A DNA stretch of 10,430 nucleotides from Chloroflexota bacterium (GTDB taxonomy: Bacteria; Chloroflexota; Dehalococcoidia; DSTF01; JACRBR01): the NCBI GenBank assembly GCA_016213125.1, contig JACRBR010000253.1, forward strand, positions 1-10,430, given 5' to 3'. Positions 1-5,733 of the stretch are shown in pieces; the stretch's first letter is position 1; each line of letters starts with the position of its first letter. Made by a program: the position numbers and the translations under genes. Under the pieces are notes generated by a model. The model searched no databases, was not told the DNA's origin, and saw nothing but the letters and a program-made list of their open reading frames with translations.

Positions 1-1
1 C

Positions 2-637
2 GACGGCGAGGTCTTCCACCTGCCGCTGCCGGGTGGCGACGGGACGTCGATCCGGTCGGGCGCGCCGCCGTGCCCGAACATCCCTGTGTACCTCGCGACG
101 CTGTCGCCGATGTCGCTGTCGCTGACTGGCGAAGTCGCGGACGGATGGCTGGGGACATCGTTCATCCCGGAGCAGGCGGAGGAGGTGTTCTTCCAGCACA
201 TCCGCAAGGGCGCGCAGAAGGCAGGACGGGCGATGTCGGATCTGGACCTGCAGGCGGGGGGCGTCGTGTCGTTCGGAGACGACGTGGAGAAGATGCTGCC
301 TCGCCGGAAGCCCGGGCTGGCGTTCACGCTTGGTGCGATGGGGTCAAAGGAGCACAACTTCTACAACGCCGCGTTCCAGCGGGCGGGGTACGAGGAGGAG
401 GCGCGCGCGATCCAGCGCAAGTGGATCGAGGGCGACCGGCAGACTGCCGCATCGATGGTGCCCGACGAGATGGTGATCAAGACGAACCTGCTGGGCACCG
501 ACGCGATGGTGCGGGAGCGGATGCAGGCGTACAAGGACGCAGGGGTCACGACGCTGCGGATCGACCCGGAGGGGCGGAGCCTTCAGGAGCGGCTCGACAC
601 GCTGGGGCGCGCCATCAACCTCGCGAAGGACGTGTGA
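2..637 (+). CDS. LLM class flavin-dependent oxidoreductase, 5'-truncated by window edge
   Basis: The C-terminal 211 residues of a luciferase-like monooxygenase (LLM) family protein; the start lies left of the window. The open frame runs from base 2 to the TGA at 635-637. The stretch reading NIPVYLATLSPMSLSLTGEVADG, in which the product is told apart by a conserved I-P-V-Y-L-A-T strand and the E-V-A-D-G-W-L-G turn, matches the segment before the C-terminal barrel strands of F420- or FMN-dependent LLM oxidoreductases. Near the end, GTDAMVRERMQAYKDAGVTTLRI is the usual last helix-strand pair (G-T/S-P/D-x-x-V-R-E-R-.-.-Y-.-.-A-G-V). Such enzymes are cytoplasmic and carry out flavin or F420-linked hydride transfer or oxygenation. 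The substrate cannot be told from sequence. The gene converges on the lipoprotein hydrolase with only six bases between the stops. It belongs to a different LLM subgroup from the one at 5734-6756, since the C-termini barely resemble each other. Confidence 0.85.
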   Translation, partial: DGEVFHLPLPGGDGTSIRSGAPPCPNIPVYLATLSPMSLSLTGEVADGWLGTSFIPEQAEEVFFQHIRKGAQKAGRAMSDLDLQAGGVVSFGDDVEKMLPRRKPGLAFTLGAMGSKEHNFYNAAFQRAGYEEEARAIQRKWIEGDRQTAASMVPDEMVIKTNLLGTDAMVRERMQAYKDAGVTTLRIDPEGRSLQERLDTLGRAINLAKDV

Positions 638-643
638 GCGGAC

Positions 644-2101
644 TTACTCGACGACGAACCCGGGTGGGGGTCCGTCATCGACGCACCCAGTATCCGGGGT
701 AGCCGCGACATCGTCGAGAAACGCAGCGATGATCCCCACCGAGCACGCATGCGACGCCGGCGTCTCACCATCCATCGCCTGCAGCGTCAGGAAGACGCCG
801 TGTCCCTCGTACGGGAACTTCACGAGCATGCCGTGCGAAAGCGTCTCCAGCGCGAGCTCGGCATCGCTCAGCGGCGCCACCGGATCGTACTCGCCGCCGA
901 GCAGGAGCACGGGCACATCGCTCGACACCGCCTTATCCTCGATGAGCTCCGGGGTCACACGAACACCGAGATCCTGGCACAGTTGCAGGCCAACTTCGTC
1001 GCCTGTGTCAAACGGAATGTCCTCGTTGCAGAGCACCGAGAAGAACATGCCATCAGCGGTCGAGTCAAAGTCGAACGCCGTTGCCGACACGAGATCCCTG
1101 GCGGCTGATGTCCGCCCCTGTGCGACGGCGTTGATCGCGCCCGGGACCGAGGGGATCAGCCGGACGTCGTACATCGCGCCGATGATCGCCTGGCGGAACC
1201 AACCGCCGTTGATGGTCACGAGTGTCGTCTCTTCCAGGGGGTCGTCGATCTGGACGACCAGGGGAGTCTCGTTCAGCTTTTCCCTGGCCAGCCGCAAGGT
1301 GTCTGGCTCGAAGTCCGGATACGTGGCGACGCAGGCGGCGTCCGCACCGCAATCCTCCGCCAAGGCGCCAAGCGCGCCGCCGAACGTCTGCGAAACAGCC
1401 GACTGTCCGTCGGCCTGGGGCGGAACCGTGGCGTCCAATACGACGCTGCGAACGCCATCCGGCGCGTCCCGGAGCATGGTCAGGGCAATCCGTGTTCCAT
1501 ACGACCAGCCGTAGACGTCCCACTCGTCATAGCCGAGCGTCTTCATCGTCGCCGACAGGTCTCGCGCGATGGTGGAGCTGTTGTAGTGCGAGAGGTTCAC
1601 GCCCTGGCCCGCCAGCCGCTCGCCGCAGGCGGCGAGTCCCGCATAGACGTCTCCCTCGCCGGCCAGGGCTTTTCGGTAGCTCTCGCGTTGCTCTGGACAA
1701 TCCAGTGACGGCAGGGAGTAGCCAGTGCCGCGCTGGTCCACGAAGACAATGTCGCGGCTCGTTTGCAGGGGCTCCGCGAATTCGCTCGTGAAGGCCTGCA
1801 TGGCCCCGGCCAGTGTCGGAATGCCGGGTCCGCCGTTCACGACCAGTAGCGGTTCGGCCTTTGGGTCGTTCCCGGTCGCCTCCAGAACGGCGACGGCGAG
1901 CGTCACCGTCGCGCCATCCTCCTGCGTCGGATCCTCGGGGAGGGTGATGGTGCCACAACGGATGTTGGCAGCGTTCTGCCCCTCGGGAATGGGCATCGGA
2001 CAGTCCGTCTTCTTGAACCCGCCCGAGGAGGCCTCGTCGTCGCATGCAGCCGAAAGGATCAAGATCGCACTGGCCAGGACCGGGAGTCCAAAGTGTCTCA
2101 T
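644..2101 (-). CDS. Secreted lipoprotein alpha/beta hydrolase (tripeptidyl-aminopeptidase-like, peptidase S33 type)
   Basis: A 485-residue protein starting with a lipoprotein-type signal: MRH, a hydrophobic run from about residue 5 to 17, then LSAAC with the probable lipidated Cys at 20. It is therefore expected on the outer face of the cytoplasmic membrane. An alpha/beta hydrolase fold follows: the oxyanion-region NGGPG at 89-93, DQRGTGYS at 122-129, and the nucleophile elbow GWSYG with Ser200. The acid is probably Asp406 in GGEYDPVAP and the base His434 in EGHG. The layout, size and late Asp/His in a C-terminal block match the secreted tripeptidyl aminopeptidase/proline iminopeptidase-like group with a TAP-like C-terminal region. 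The likely role is exopeptidase or esterase activity on external peptides; the exact substrate is inferred only. Several Cys residues (34, 49, 135, 159, 251, 257, 358, 375, 453, 473) would suit disulfides outside the membrane. GGGGAG lies eight bases before the ATG and supports this start. Confidence 0.88.
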   Translation of the reverse strand: MRHFGLPVLASAILILSAACDDEASSGGFKKTDCPMPIPEGQNAANIRCGTITLPEDPTQEDGATVTLAVAVLEATGNDPKAEPLLVVNGGPGIPTLAGAMQAFTSEFAEPLQTSRDIVFVDQRGTGYSLPSLDCPEQRESYRKALAGEGDVYAGLAACGERLAGQGVNLSHYNSSTIARDLSATMKTLGYDEWDVYGWSYGTRIALTMLRDAPDGVRSVVLDATVPPQADGQSAVSQTFGGALGALAEDCGADAACVATYPDFEPDTLRLAREKLNETPLVVQIDDPLEETTLVTINGGWFRQAIIGAMYDVRLIPSVPGAINAVAQGRTSAARDLVSATAFDFDSTADGMFFSVLCNEDIPFDTGDEVGLQLCQDLGVRVTPELIEDKAVSSDVPVLLLGGEYDPVAPLSDAELALETLSHGMLVKFPYEGHGVFLTLQAMDGETPASHACSVGIIAAFLDDVAATPDTGCVDDGPPPGFVVE

Positions 2102-2136
2102 TGTTGTCGCTCCCCGCTTTCAGTCGGTTGGGCACA

Positions 2137-2165
2137 ATCCTGACCGGTCGCGTGTGTACTGTCCA
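2137..2165 (-). promoter_or_regulatory. Candidate promoter of the lipoprotein hydrolase
   Basis: On the minus strand TGGACA (2165-2160, one mismatch to the -35 consensus) is followed after 17 bases by CAGGAT (2142-2137, three mismatches to TATAAT). It would start transcription near 2130, about 28 bases before the ATG. The -10 match is weak and this is a reading by eye only. Confidence 0.25.
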
Positions 2166-2260
2166 GCGAGCGCCTGCAACCCAAGACGCGATCCGGAGGG
2201 CTCCGGGGGGTGGCAGGATGCTGCGATCGTCTTCGGTGTTGCGTTTCTTGGTGCGCGGGC

Positions 2261-3610
2261 CTAGGCGATTCGCACGGAGAAGATCCGCACGGGATCCTCG
2301 AACCCTCGTAATGTCGTTTCGCCGCGGTCTTCGAAGAGGAAGCCTTTGCCGGCGACGAGCTGGCGCACGACGTCGGACACGAGGATCTCGCCGCCCTGGG
2401 CACGGGCCATGATGCGGGCGGCGGTGGTCACGGCGGTCCCGAAGAGGTCGTCGTTTTCGGCGATTGGCTCCCCGGCGTTGAGGCCGACGCGGACCTCCAC
2501 GCCGGACTCCTCGTCGCCGGCCGCGGAGCGGAGATCATCGAACGCGCGCTGGAGGTCGATCGCGCATTCGAGGGCCCTGGTCGCGGAGCCGAAGGACGCC
2601 ATGAAGCCGTCACCCATGCTCTTGATCTCGGCGCCGCCGTGCGCGGCGAGCTGCTCGCGGATGATGCGGTCATGCTCGCGGAGGAGGGCTCGCCATCGTT
2701 CGTCGCCGAGGCGCTGGAGGAGTGCGGTGTTGGACACGACGTCGGTGAAGAGGATGGTCACGATATTGGAGTCGGGCGAGCGAATGGCACCGGGAGGGCG
2801 CGTGGGTTCGGCCGCGTCGCCCAGGAAGCGTGCGATGGCCTCCCAGATCTGGTCCGCGTCATCGAGGTAGGGAGCGGCGGAGCCGCCGGGGAAGAGGACC
2901 AGCGCGGAGTCGGGGATGCTGTCGGTGATCCGGCGCGCGACATCGGGACCGCGATCCTGGCGCTGCAGCACGAGCGTCGGCGCCCGCACGGCGGCGAGGT
3001 CGCCGGTGACGTCGAGGTTACGGAGCGAGTCCATGAGCATCGCCTGGCCCTGCGGCGTGCTGGCCGCTCGCCACATGGCGGCGTAGGCGCTGGCGTGCTC
3101 GTCCGCCTTCCACGAGAAGCGGCTGCGCGAGGCCGTCTCTGTGAGCATGTGCCAGTCACGGTCGACCATGTCGCGCAGGACCTGCGTGCCGGGGTCGTCG
3201 AAGAACTCGCTGCCGCGCGTGTAGGGGCACCAGAGGATGAGGCGCTTGACCCGCGCGGGGTTGTGGGCGGCGTACATCGCCGCGGCGGCGCTTGAGTTGA
3301 TCGAGCCGATCAGATCGAAGGTGTCGAATCGCAGCTTCGCGACGACCGCCTCAAGATCGCGGACCTGGGTTTCGACCGTGTACTCGCGGACGTTGCGCTC
3401 GGACAAACCGGTGCCGCGGGTGTCGAAGCGGACGTACTGGTGGCGCCCGGCGAAGCGCTCGTACCAGGCGCGGATCGGGGCGATCTGCCACTCCATCTGG
3501 ATGTGTGATGGCGGGTGGCCCATGTCGATGATCGGGGGGCCTTCGCCGATGGACCAGTAGGCGATGCTGACGCCCTCGGCGGTGGTGCAGTAGCGGATCT
3601 GGGGGTCCAT
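2261..3610 (-). CDS. Degenerate alpha/beta-hydrolase domain fused to a class III adenylate/guanylate cyclase domain
   Basis: A 449-residue cytoplasmic protein with no signal peptide or membrane segment. Residues 1-265 have an alpha/beta hydrolase layout: the FDTRGTGLSER strand-turn at 62-72, the elbow strand DLIGSINSS at 99-107, and YAAHNPARVKRLIL at 113-126. In active relatives the elbow reads G-x-S-x-G, but here Ile104 occupies the Ser position and the following glycines are Ser. The usual late D-H pair reads GGSAAP (242-247), so the base His also seems absent. Residues 283-449 form a class III nucleotide cyclase: metal Asp290 in ILFTDVV, Lys330 just before GDGF with metal Asp334, then DDLFG at 387-391 and AARI at 397-400 with Arg399. 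The usual transition-state Asn before that Arg is Thr395. Lys330 favours ATP as substrate. The N-terminal part may serve as a ligand sensor that controls cyclic nucleotide output. The ATG is the first residue that aligns with the family; no strong Shine-Dalgarno is seen. The frame stays open upstream to 4000 but runs antisense-free through the capsid gene, so that extension is rejected. Confidence 0.87.
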   Translation of the reverse strand: MDPQIRYCTTAEGVSIAYWSIGEGPPIIDMGHPPSHIQMEWQIAPIRAWYERFAGRHQYVRFDTRGTGLSERNVREYTVETQVRDLEAVVAKLRFDTFDLIGSINSSAAAAMYAAHNPARVKRLILWCPYTRGSEFFDDPGTQVLRDMVDRDWHMLTETASRSRFSWKADEHASAYAAMWRAASTPQGQAMLMDSLRNLDVTGDLAAVRAPTLVLQRQDRGPDVARRITDSIPDSALVLFPGGSAAPYLDDADQIWEAIARFLGDAAEPTRPPGAIRSPDSNIVTILFTDVVSNTALLQRLGDERWRALLREHDRIIREQLAAHGGAEIKSMGDGFMASFGSATRALECAIDLQRAFDDLRSAAGDEESGVEVRVGLNAGEPIAENDDLFGTAVTTAARIMARAQGGEILVSDVVRQLVAGKGFLFEDRGETTLRGFEDPVRIFSVRIA

Positions 3611-3645
3611 GGTGGCGGAATCGTACCACCGGCGGGGGGCGGAAG

Positions 3646-3659
3646 GGCGTTGCAACGCC
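3646..3659. promoter_or_regulatory. Perfect 14-bp palindrome, candidate operator for the cyclase fusion gene
   Basis: GGCGTTGCAACGCC reads the same on both strands. It lies 36 bases upstream of the cyclase fusion ATG (3610, minus strand), where a dimeric regulator could act on the promoter. No matching regulator gene is in the window. It could equally be a chance palindrome or part of the neighbouring repeat block. Confidence 0.3.
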
Positions 3660-3689
3660 GTCTGCCTCCCGCCGGCTGACGAGGGTGAG

Positions 3690-3740
3690 GCGCGGGCTGA
3701 AAGCCCGCGCTGCGGAGTGGAAGCCCGCGCTGCGGAGTGG
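3690..3740 (+). repeat. Hairpin repeat (CTgAAAG type) with a 20-bp tandem duplication, left border of the capsid cassette
   Basis: GCGCGGGCT (3690-3698), loop GAA, AGCCCGCGC (3702-3710) form a perfect 9-bp stem. AAGCCCGCGCTGCGGAGTGG is present twice in tandem at 3701-3720 and 3721-3740. The block ends four bases from the stop codon of the capsid gene (3744-3746), so on the minus strand the hairpin could also help end its transcription, although no T-run follows. A closely related block lies at 5545-5647 in the same orientation. Confidence 0.85.
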
Positions 3741-3743
3741 ACG

Positions 3744-4631
3744 CTACGGCCGGACGCCGGTGAGCTTGGCGACCTTGATGGTGTTGAACAGGGCGAGGGC
3801 GACGTACCACTTGACGCGGGTGCGGGTGGCGTCCTTGGTCTCGAGGCTGCCGATGGTCTCGACCTGGAGACCGCCGGGCGAGGTGAGGCCGGCGACGGCG
3901 CCCTCGCCGAGCTGCATGGCGTAGATGGTCGAGCAGTCAGAGCTGGTCCCGACGGTCTTCGCGTCGGAGATGTAGTCGGACACGGTGACGGGCACGCCAT
4001 CGTAGAACTGGACCATCTGGCCGAAGTCGTTGCGGTCGGCCTGGAGCAAGCTGCCGCTGCTTCGGGCGAGCGTGTTCAGGGAACGCCGGCTTCGTTTGCT
4101 CATGAGGAGCATGGCGGGCGGGCCGCCCTTCACCTGGTCGATGAGCTCATCGAGCTTCGCCAGGGTGAGGGTGGCGCCGTTCGCGCCCATCGAGAGCGCC
4201 TGCGCGCCCGTGGTGAGCTTGTCGATGCCATCGAAGGACTTCGCATCGACGGTGGTGTCGCCGTTGAGGAAGGTGTCCTCGAACTTCTGTTGCACGGCCT
4301 TCGCGCGCAGGCGAATGACGGCGGCCTGCAGGTCCTGGACGTTGCTGCGCGTCGTCAGCAGGTAGTTGTCGATGTCGGCATCGCCACCGATGATCTTCAA
4401 CGCCGTGCTGATCTGCGTGAAGGTCGGCGTGCCCTCCGTCCACGTATCGCCAACGTCGAAGAAGGTGGCGTTCGGGTTCGCGTTCTCGCGGTTGTAGGTG
4501 AGGCCGTTGCCGGTGATCTCAATGAAGGGGAGCATCTGGAGGATGGGCGACTCCTGCACGATCGTCTCGATGACGCCCTGGAGGACGATGTCGTTGGAGA
4601 GCTTGGCTGCTTCGGCCAGAGTGAGTGCCAT
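3744..4631 (-). CDS. Phage major capsid protein (HK97-fold type), orphan
   Basis: A 295-residue protein I recognise as a phage major capsid protein of the group that opens MALTLAEAAKLS. Features seen: N-terminal helix with ETIVQESPILQMLPF (22-36), then NGLTYNREN (42-50), DVGDTWTEGTPTFTQ (59-73) and LKIIGGDADIDNYLL (78-92). The basic helix RLRAKAVQQKFEDTFLNGD (107-125), MSKRSRR (177-183) and QFYDGVPVTVSDYI (208-221) follow, with C-terminal LETKDATRTRVKWY (263-276). At about 32 kDa it lacks room for the long N-terminal delta domain of HK97 itself, and its size also fits encapsulins. Its role would be assembly of an icosahedral shell. AAGGAG lies about eight bases before the ATG, so it is well set for translation, and the frame is intact. 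The co-directional upstream gene encodes a coiled-coil protein. No portal, terminase, protease or tail gene is visible within several kilobases. It may be a prophage remnant, a domesticated shell or a misplaced contig piece. Confidence 0.87.
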   Translation of the reverse strand: MALTLAEAAKLSNDIVLQGVIETIVQESPILQMLPFIEITGNGLTYNRENANPNATFFDVGDTWTEGTPTFTQISTALKIIGGDADIDNYLLTTRSNVQDLQAAVIRLRAKAVQQKFEDTFLNGDTTVDAKSFDGIDKLTTGAQALSMGANGATLTLAKLDELIDQVKGGPPAMLLMSKRSRRSLNTLARSSGSLLQADRNDFGQMVQFYDGVPVTVSDYISDAKTVGTSSDCSTIYAMQLGEGAVAGLTSPGGLQVETIGSLETKDATRTRVKWYVALALFNTIKVAKLTGVRP

Positions 4632-4669
4632 GATCTGGTCTCCTTGTTGTTGGTGTGATTGGTCGCTGA

Positions 4670-4772
4670 TTCAGGACAGGTCTAAAGACTGTCCGTACGA
4701 GCGTTGTCTTGCTGTCCGTAAGGCCTTGTTTGATCGCTTGTTCAGGACAGGTCTAAAAGACCTGTCCGTACG
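4670..4772. repeat. Pair of CTaAAAG-type hairpins between capsid and scaffold-like genes
   Basis: TTCAGGACAGGTCTAAA occurs at 4670-4686 and 4741-4757, each followed by the opposite arm and GTCCGTACG (4691-4699 and 4764-4772). The second copy is a perfect 10-bp stem, GGACAGGTCT (4745-4754) with AGACCTGTCC (4758-4767) and loop AAA. The first copy has one base deleted in the right arm. A third partial right arm, TGTCCGTA, is at 4713-4720. The core pattern (stem, CT[A/G]AA[A]AG loop, stem, then TACG) is shared with the hairpins at 3690, 5545 and 10241. Confidence 0.85.
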
Positions 4773-4785
4773 GGGTGCTGGGTTG

Positions 4786-4828
4786 TTTTGCAGAAAGTCG
4801 TCGTTTTGCAGAAAAAGTCGTTTTGCAG
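4786..4828 (+). repeat. TTTTGCAG short tandem repeats, three copies
   Basis: TTTTGCAG occurs at 4786-4793, 4804-4811 and 4821-4828, spaced 18 and 17 bases, with AAA(AA)GTCG between copies. This AT-richer patch stands out from its GC-rich surroundings and ends six bases before the stop of the scaffold-like gene. A 14-base stretch of the second copy, TTTTGCAGAAAAAG (4804-4817), reappears exactly at 5437-5450 on the other side of that gene. Confidence 0.8.
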
Positions 4829-4833
4829 ATTCG

Positions 4834-5349
4834 CTATCCTGCCCGGCGCGCGAGGCCCACGCGGATCTTTTCCTCGGGCGTTAGCGCCGAGAGGTCGGGG
4901 CCGCCGCGGGGCGGGGCGCCGGCGGGCACGCGCAGCGCCTGTGCCTGCGCCTCGATGTGTGTGCGCACGCGTCCGACGATCTCGCGTGCGGCGGCCACCG
5001 AGGCGTCGACCGCATCGACGTCGTCGCCCGCGATCAGGTCGGCGGGAAGCTCGGGCTCCGTGCGCACGACGAGGTCGCGGTACTTTTCGGCCGCGGACCG
5101 CAGGCGCTCCTCGGCCGCGTGCAGGTATGTGCGCGCGGACTGGGCTTCCGTCTCGGCCGAGCCCTGCGCGGCCTGTGCCGCCTCGAGCTGGCCGCGCAGG
5201 CCGGCGGCCTCAGCTACGGCCGCCGTCGCGCGCGCTGCGGCGTCCGTGGCATCTTGCTGCAGGCGCGCCACCTGCTCCCTCGATTCGTCGAGCTGCTGGT
5301 GCAGCGTTGCCAGCTCCTCCGCCGTGGGAGGACTTCCGGTCTCCGTCAT
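4834..5349 (-). CDS. Small coiled-coil protein, putative capsid scaffold/assembly protein
   Basis: A 171-residue acidic, Ala/Gln/Glu-rich protein. Residues about 10-95 form a long predicted coiled coil with heptad-like leucines (LATLHQQLDESREQVARLQ and LRGQLEAAQAAQ). A short acidic middle (LPADLIAGDDVDAVDASVAA, 101-120) follows, then a second helix (122-139). A Pro/Gly-rich linker leads to a compact basic C-terminus, LTPEEKIRVGLARRAG. I do not recognise a named family. Long helical body plus a short basic C-terminal helix is the usual build of phage scaffolding proteins, and it lies immediately upstream of the capsid gene on the same strand, the common scaffold-then-capsid order. Function is inferred from that context. 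AAGGAGG sits three bases before a first ATG (5350-5352) and six before a second (5347-5349); the second is better spaced and is used here. This is one of the strongest ribosome sites in the window. Confidence 0.68.
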   Translation of the reverse strand: MTETGSPPTAEELATLHQQLDESREQVARLQQDATDAAARATAAVAEAAGLRGQLEAAQAAQGSAETEAQSARTYLHAAEERLRSAAEKYRDLVVRTEPELPADLIAGDDVDAVDASVAAAREIVGRVRTHIEAQAQALRVPAGAPPRGGPDLSALTPEEKIRVGLARRAG

Positions 5350-5436
5350 CATCCACCTCCTTACTGGCTTCCACTTCTTACCGATGGTGGCGACAGTAGG
5401 GGGTGGGGCGCGCGATCTCCAAGCGCGCCAGATCAC

Positions 5437-5450
5437 TTTTGCAGAAAAAG
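5437..5450 (+). repeat. Distant exact copy of TTTTGCAGAAAAAG
   Basis: This 14-base stretch is identical to 4804-4817 and in the same orientation, 633 bases away. The two copies flank the scaffold-like gene. It is AT-rich in a GC-rich setting, so a chance repeat is unlikely. Confidence 0.75.
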
Positions 5451-5544
5451 GCGCAGGCAAACGGGGAGCCTGCCGCGCGCGAACGCGAACAAGGCCGCAG
5501 GCGCTGTCTCGGGTGGGACTGGCAGCGCTCTTCCGAACCTGAGC

Positions 5545-5647
5545 GCGCGGGCTGAAAGGCCCGCGCTACGGCGTGGAGAGGGTGGGTGGAAGGCCGCGTT
5601 GCGGCGTGGAGAGGGTGGGCGGAAGGCCGCGCTGCGGCGTGGAGGGG
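5545..5647 (+). repeat. Hairpin repeat (CTgAAAG type) plus 33-35-bp tandem array, right border of the capsid cassette
   Basis: GCGCGGGC (5545-5552), loop TGAAAG, GCCCGCGC (5559-5566) make an 8-bp stem followed by TACGG. From 5554 there are about 2.7 tandem units: 5554-5588 (35 bp), 5589-5621 (33 bp) and a partial 5622-5647. Unit core AAGGCCGCGCTGCGGCGTGG matches the 20-mer at 3701-3720 in 18 of 20 positions, in the same orientation. Confidence 0.85.
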
Positions 5648-5733
5648 CTCCTTCATCATCCTGGTAGAGGCTGGAACCGGGATGGCCTACGCTTGGCGGG
5701 CCGGGAGCGCATCCAGGAGAGAGGGGCTCGGAC

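Larger units (their letters stand above)
5350..5733. other. Intergenic region, 384 bp, repeat-filled
   Basis: This gap separates the divergent scaffold-like gene (-) and LLM gene (+). It holds the scaffold gene's strong ribosome site (about 5353-5362), the isolated TTTTGCAGAAAAAG copy (5437-5450), and the hairpin and 33-bp tandem block (5545-5647). GAGGGG (5721-5726) is the ribosome site of the LLM gene. Open frames across it follow the tandem repeat (for example repeated HPLHA on the minus strand) and do not look like real proteins. I see no RNA gene or convincing promoter. Confidence 0.7.

Noticed and set aside
2193..2206. Small hairpin CCGGA/TCCGG as a terminator after the cyclase fusion gene
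   Set aside because: The stem is only five bases and no T-run follows on the minus strand; too weak to list as a terminator.
3611..4000. In-frame upstream extension of the cyclase fusion (130 extra residues)
   Set aside because: It lies over the capsid gene on the same strand in another frame, is Pro/Ser/Arg-rich and shows no domain; the hydrolase fold begins right at the ATG at 3610.
3609..4658. Long plus-strand open frame (349 codons) antisense to the capsid gene
   Set aside because: Composition is that of a GC-rich shadow frame, with no recognisable motif; the minus-strand frame is a clear capsid protein.
4670..4828. CRISPR array from the repeated hairpins and TTTTGCAG units
   Set aside because: Repeats are too few, spacing is irregular or too short, there are no unique spacers of constant length, and no cas gene is present.
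5378..5659. Small minus-strand repeat protein (HPLHA repeats) upstream of the scaffold-like gene
   Set aside because: It is simply the translation of the 33-bp tandem DNA repeat; no ribosome site or non-repeat domain supports it.
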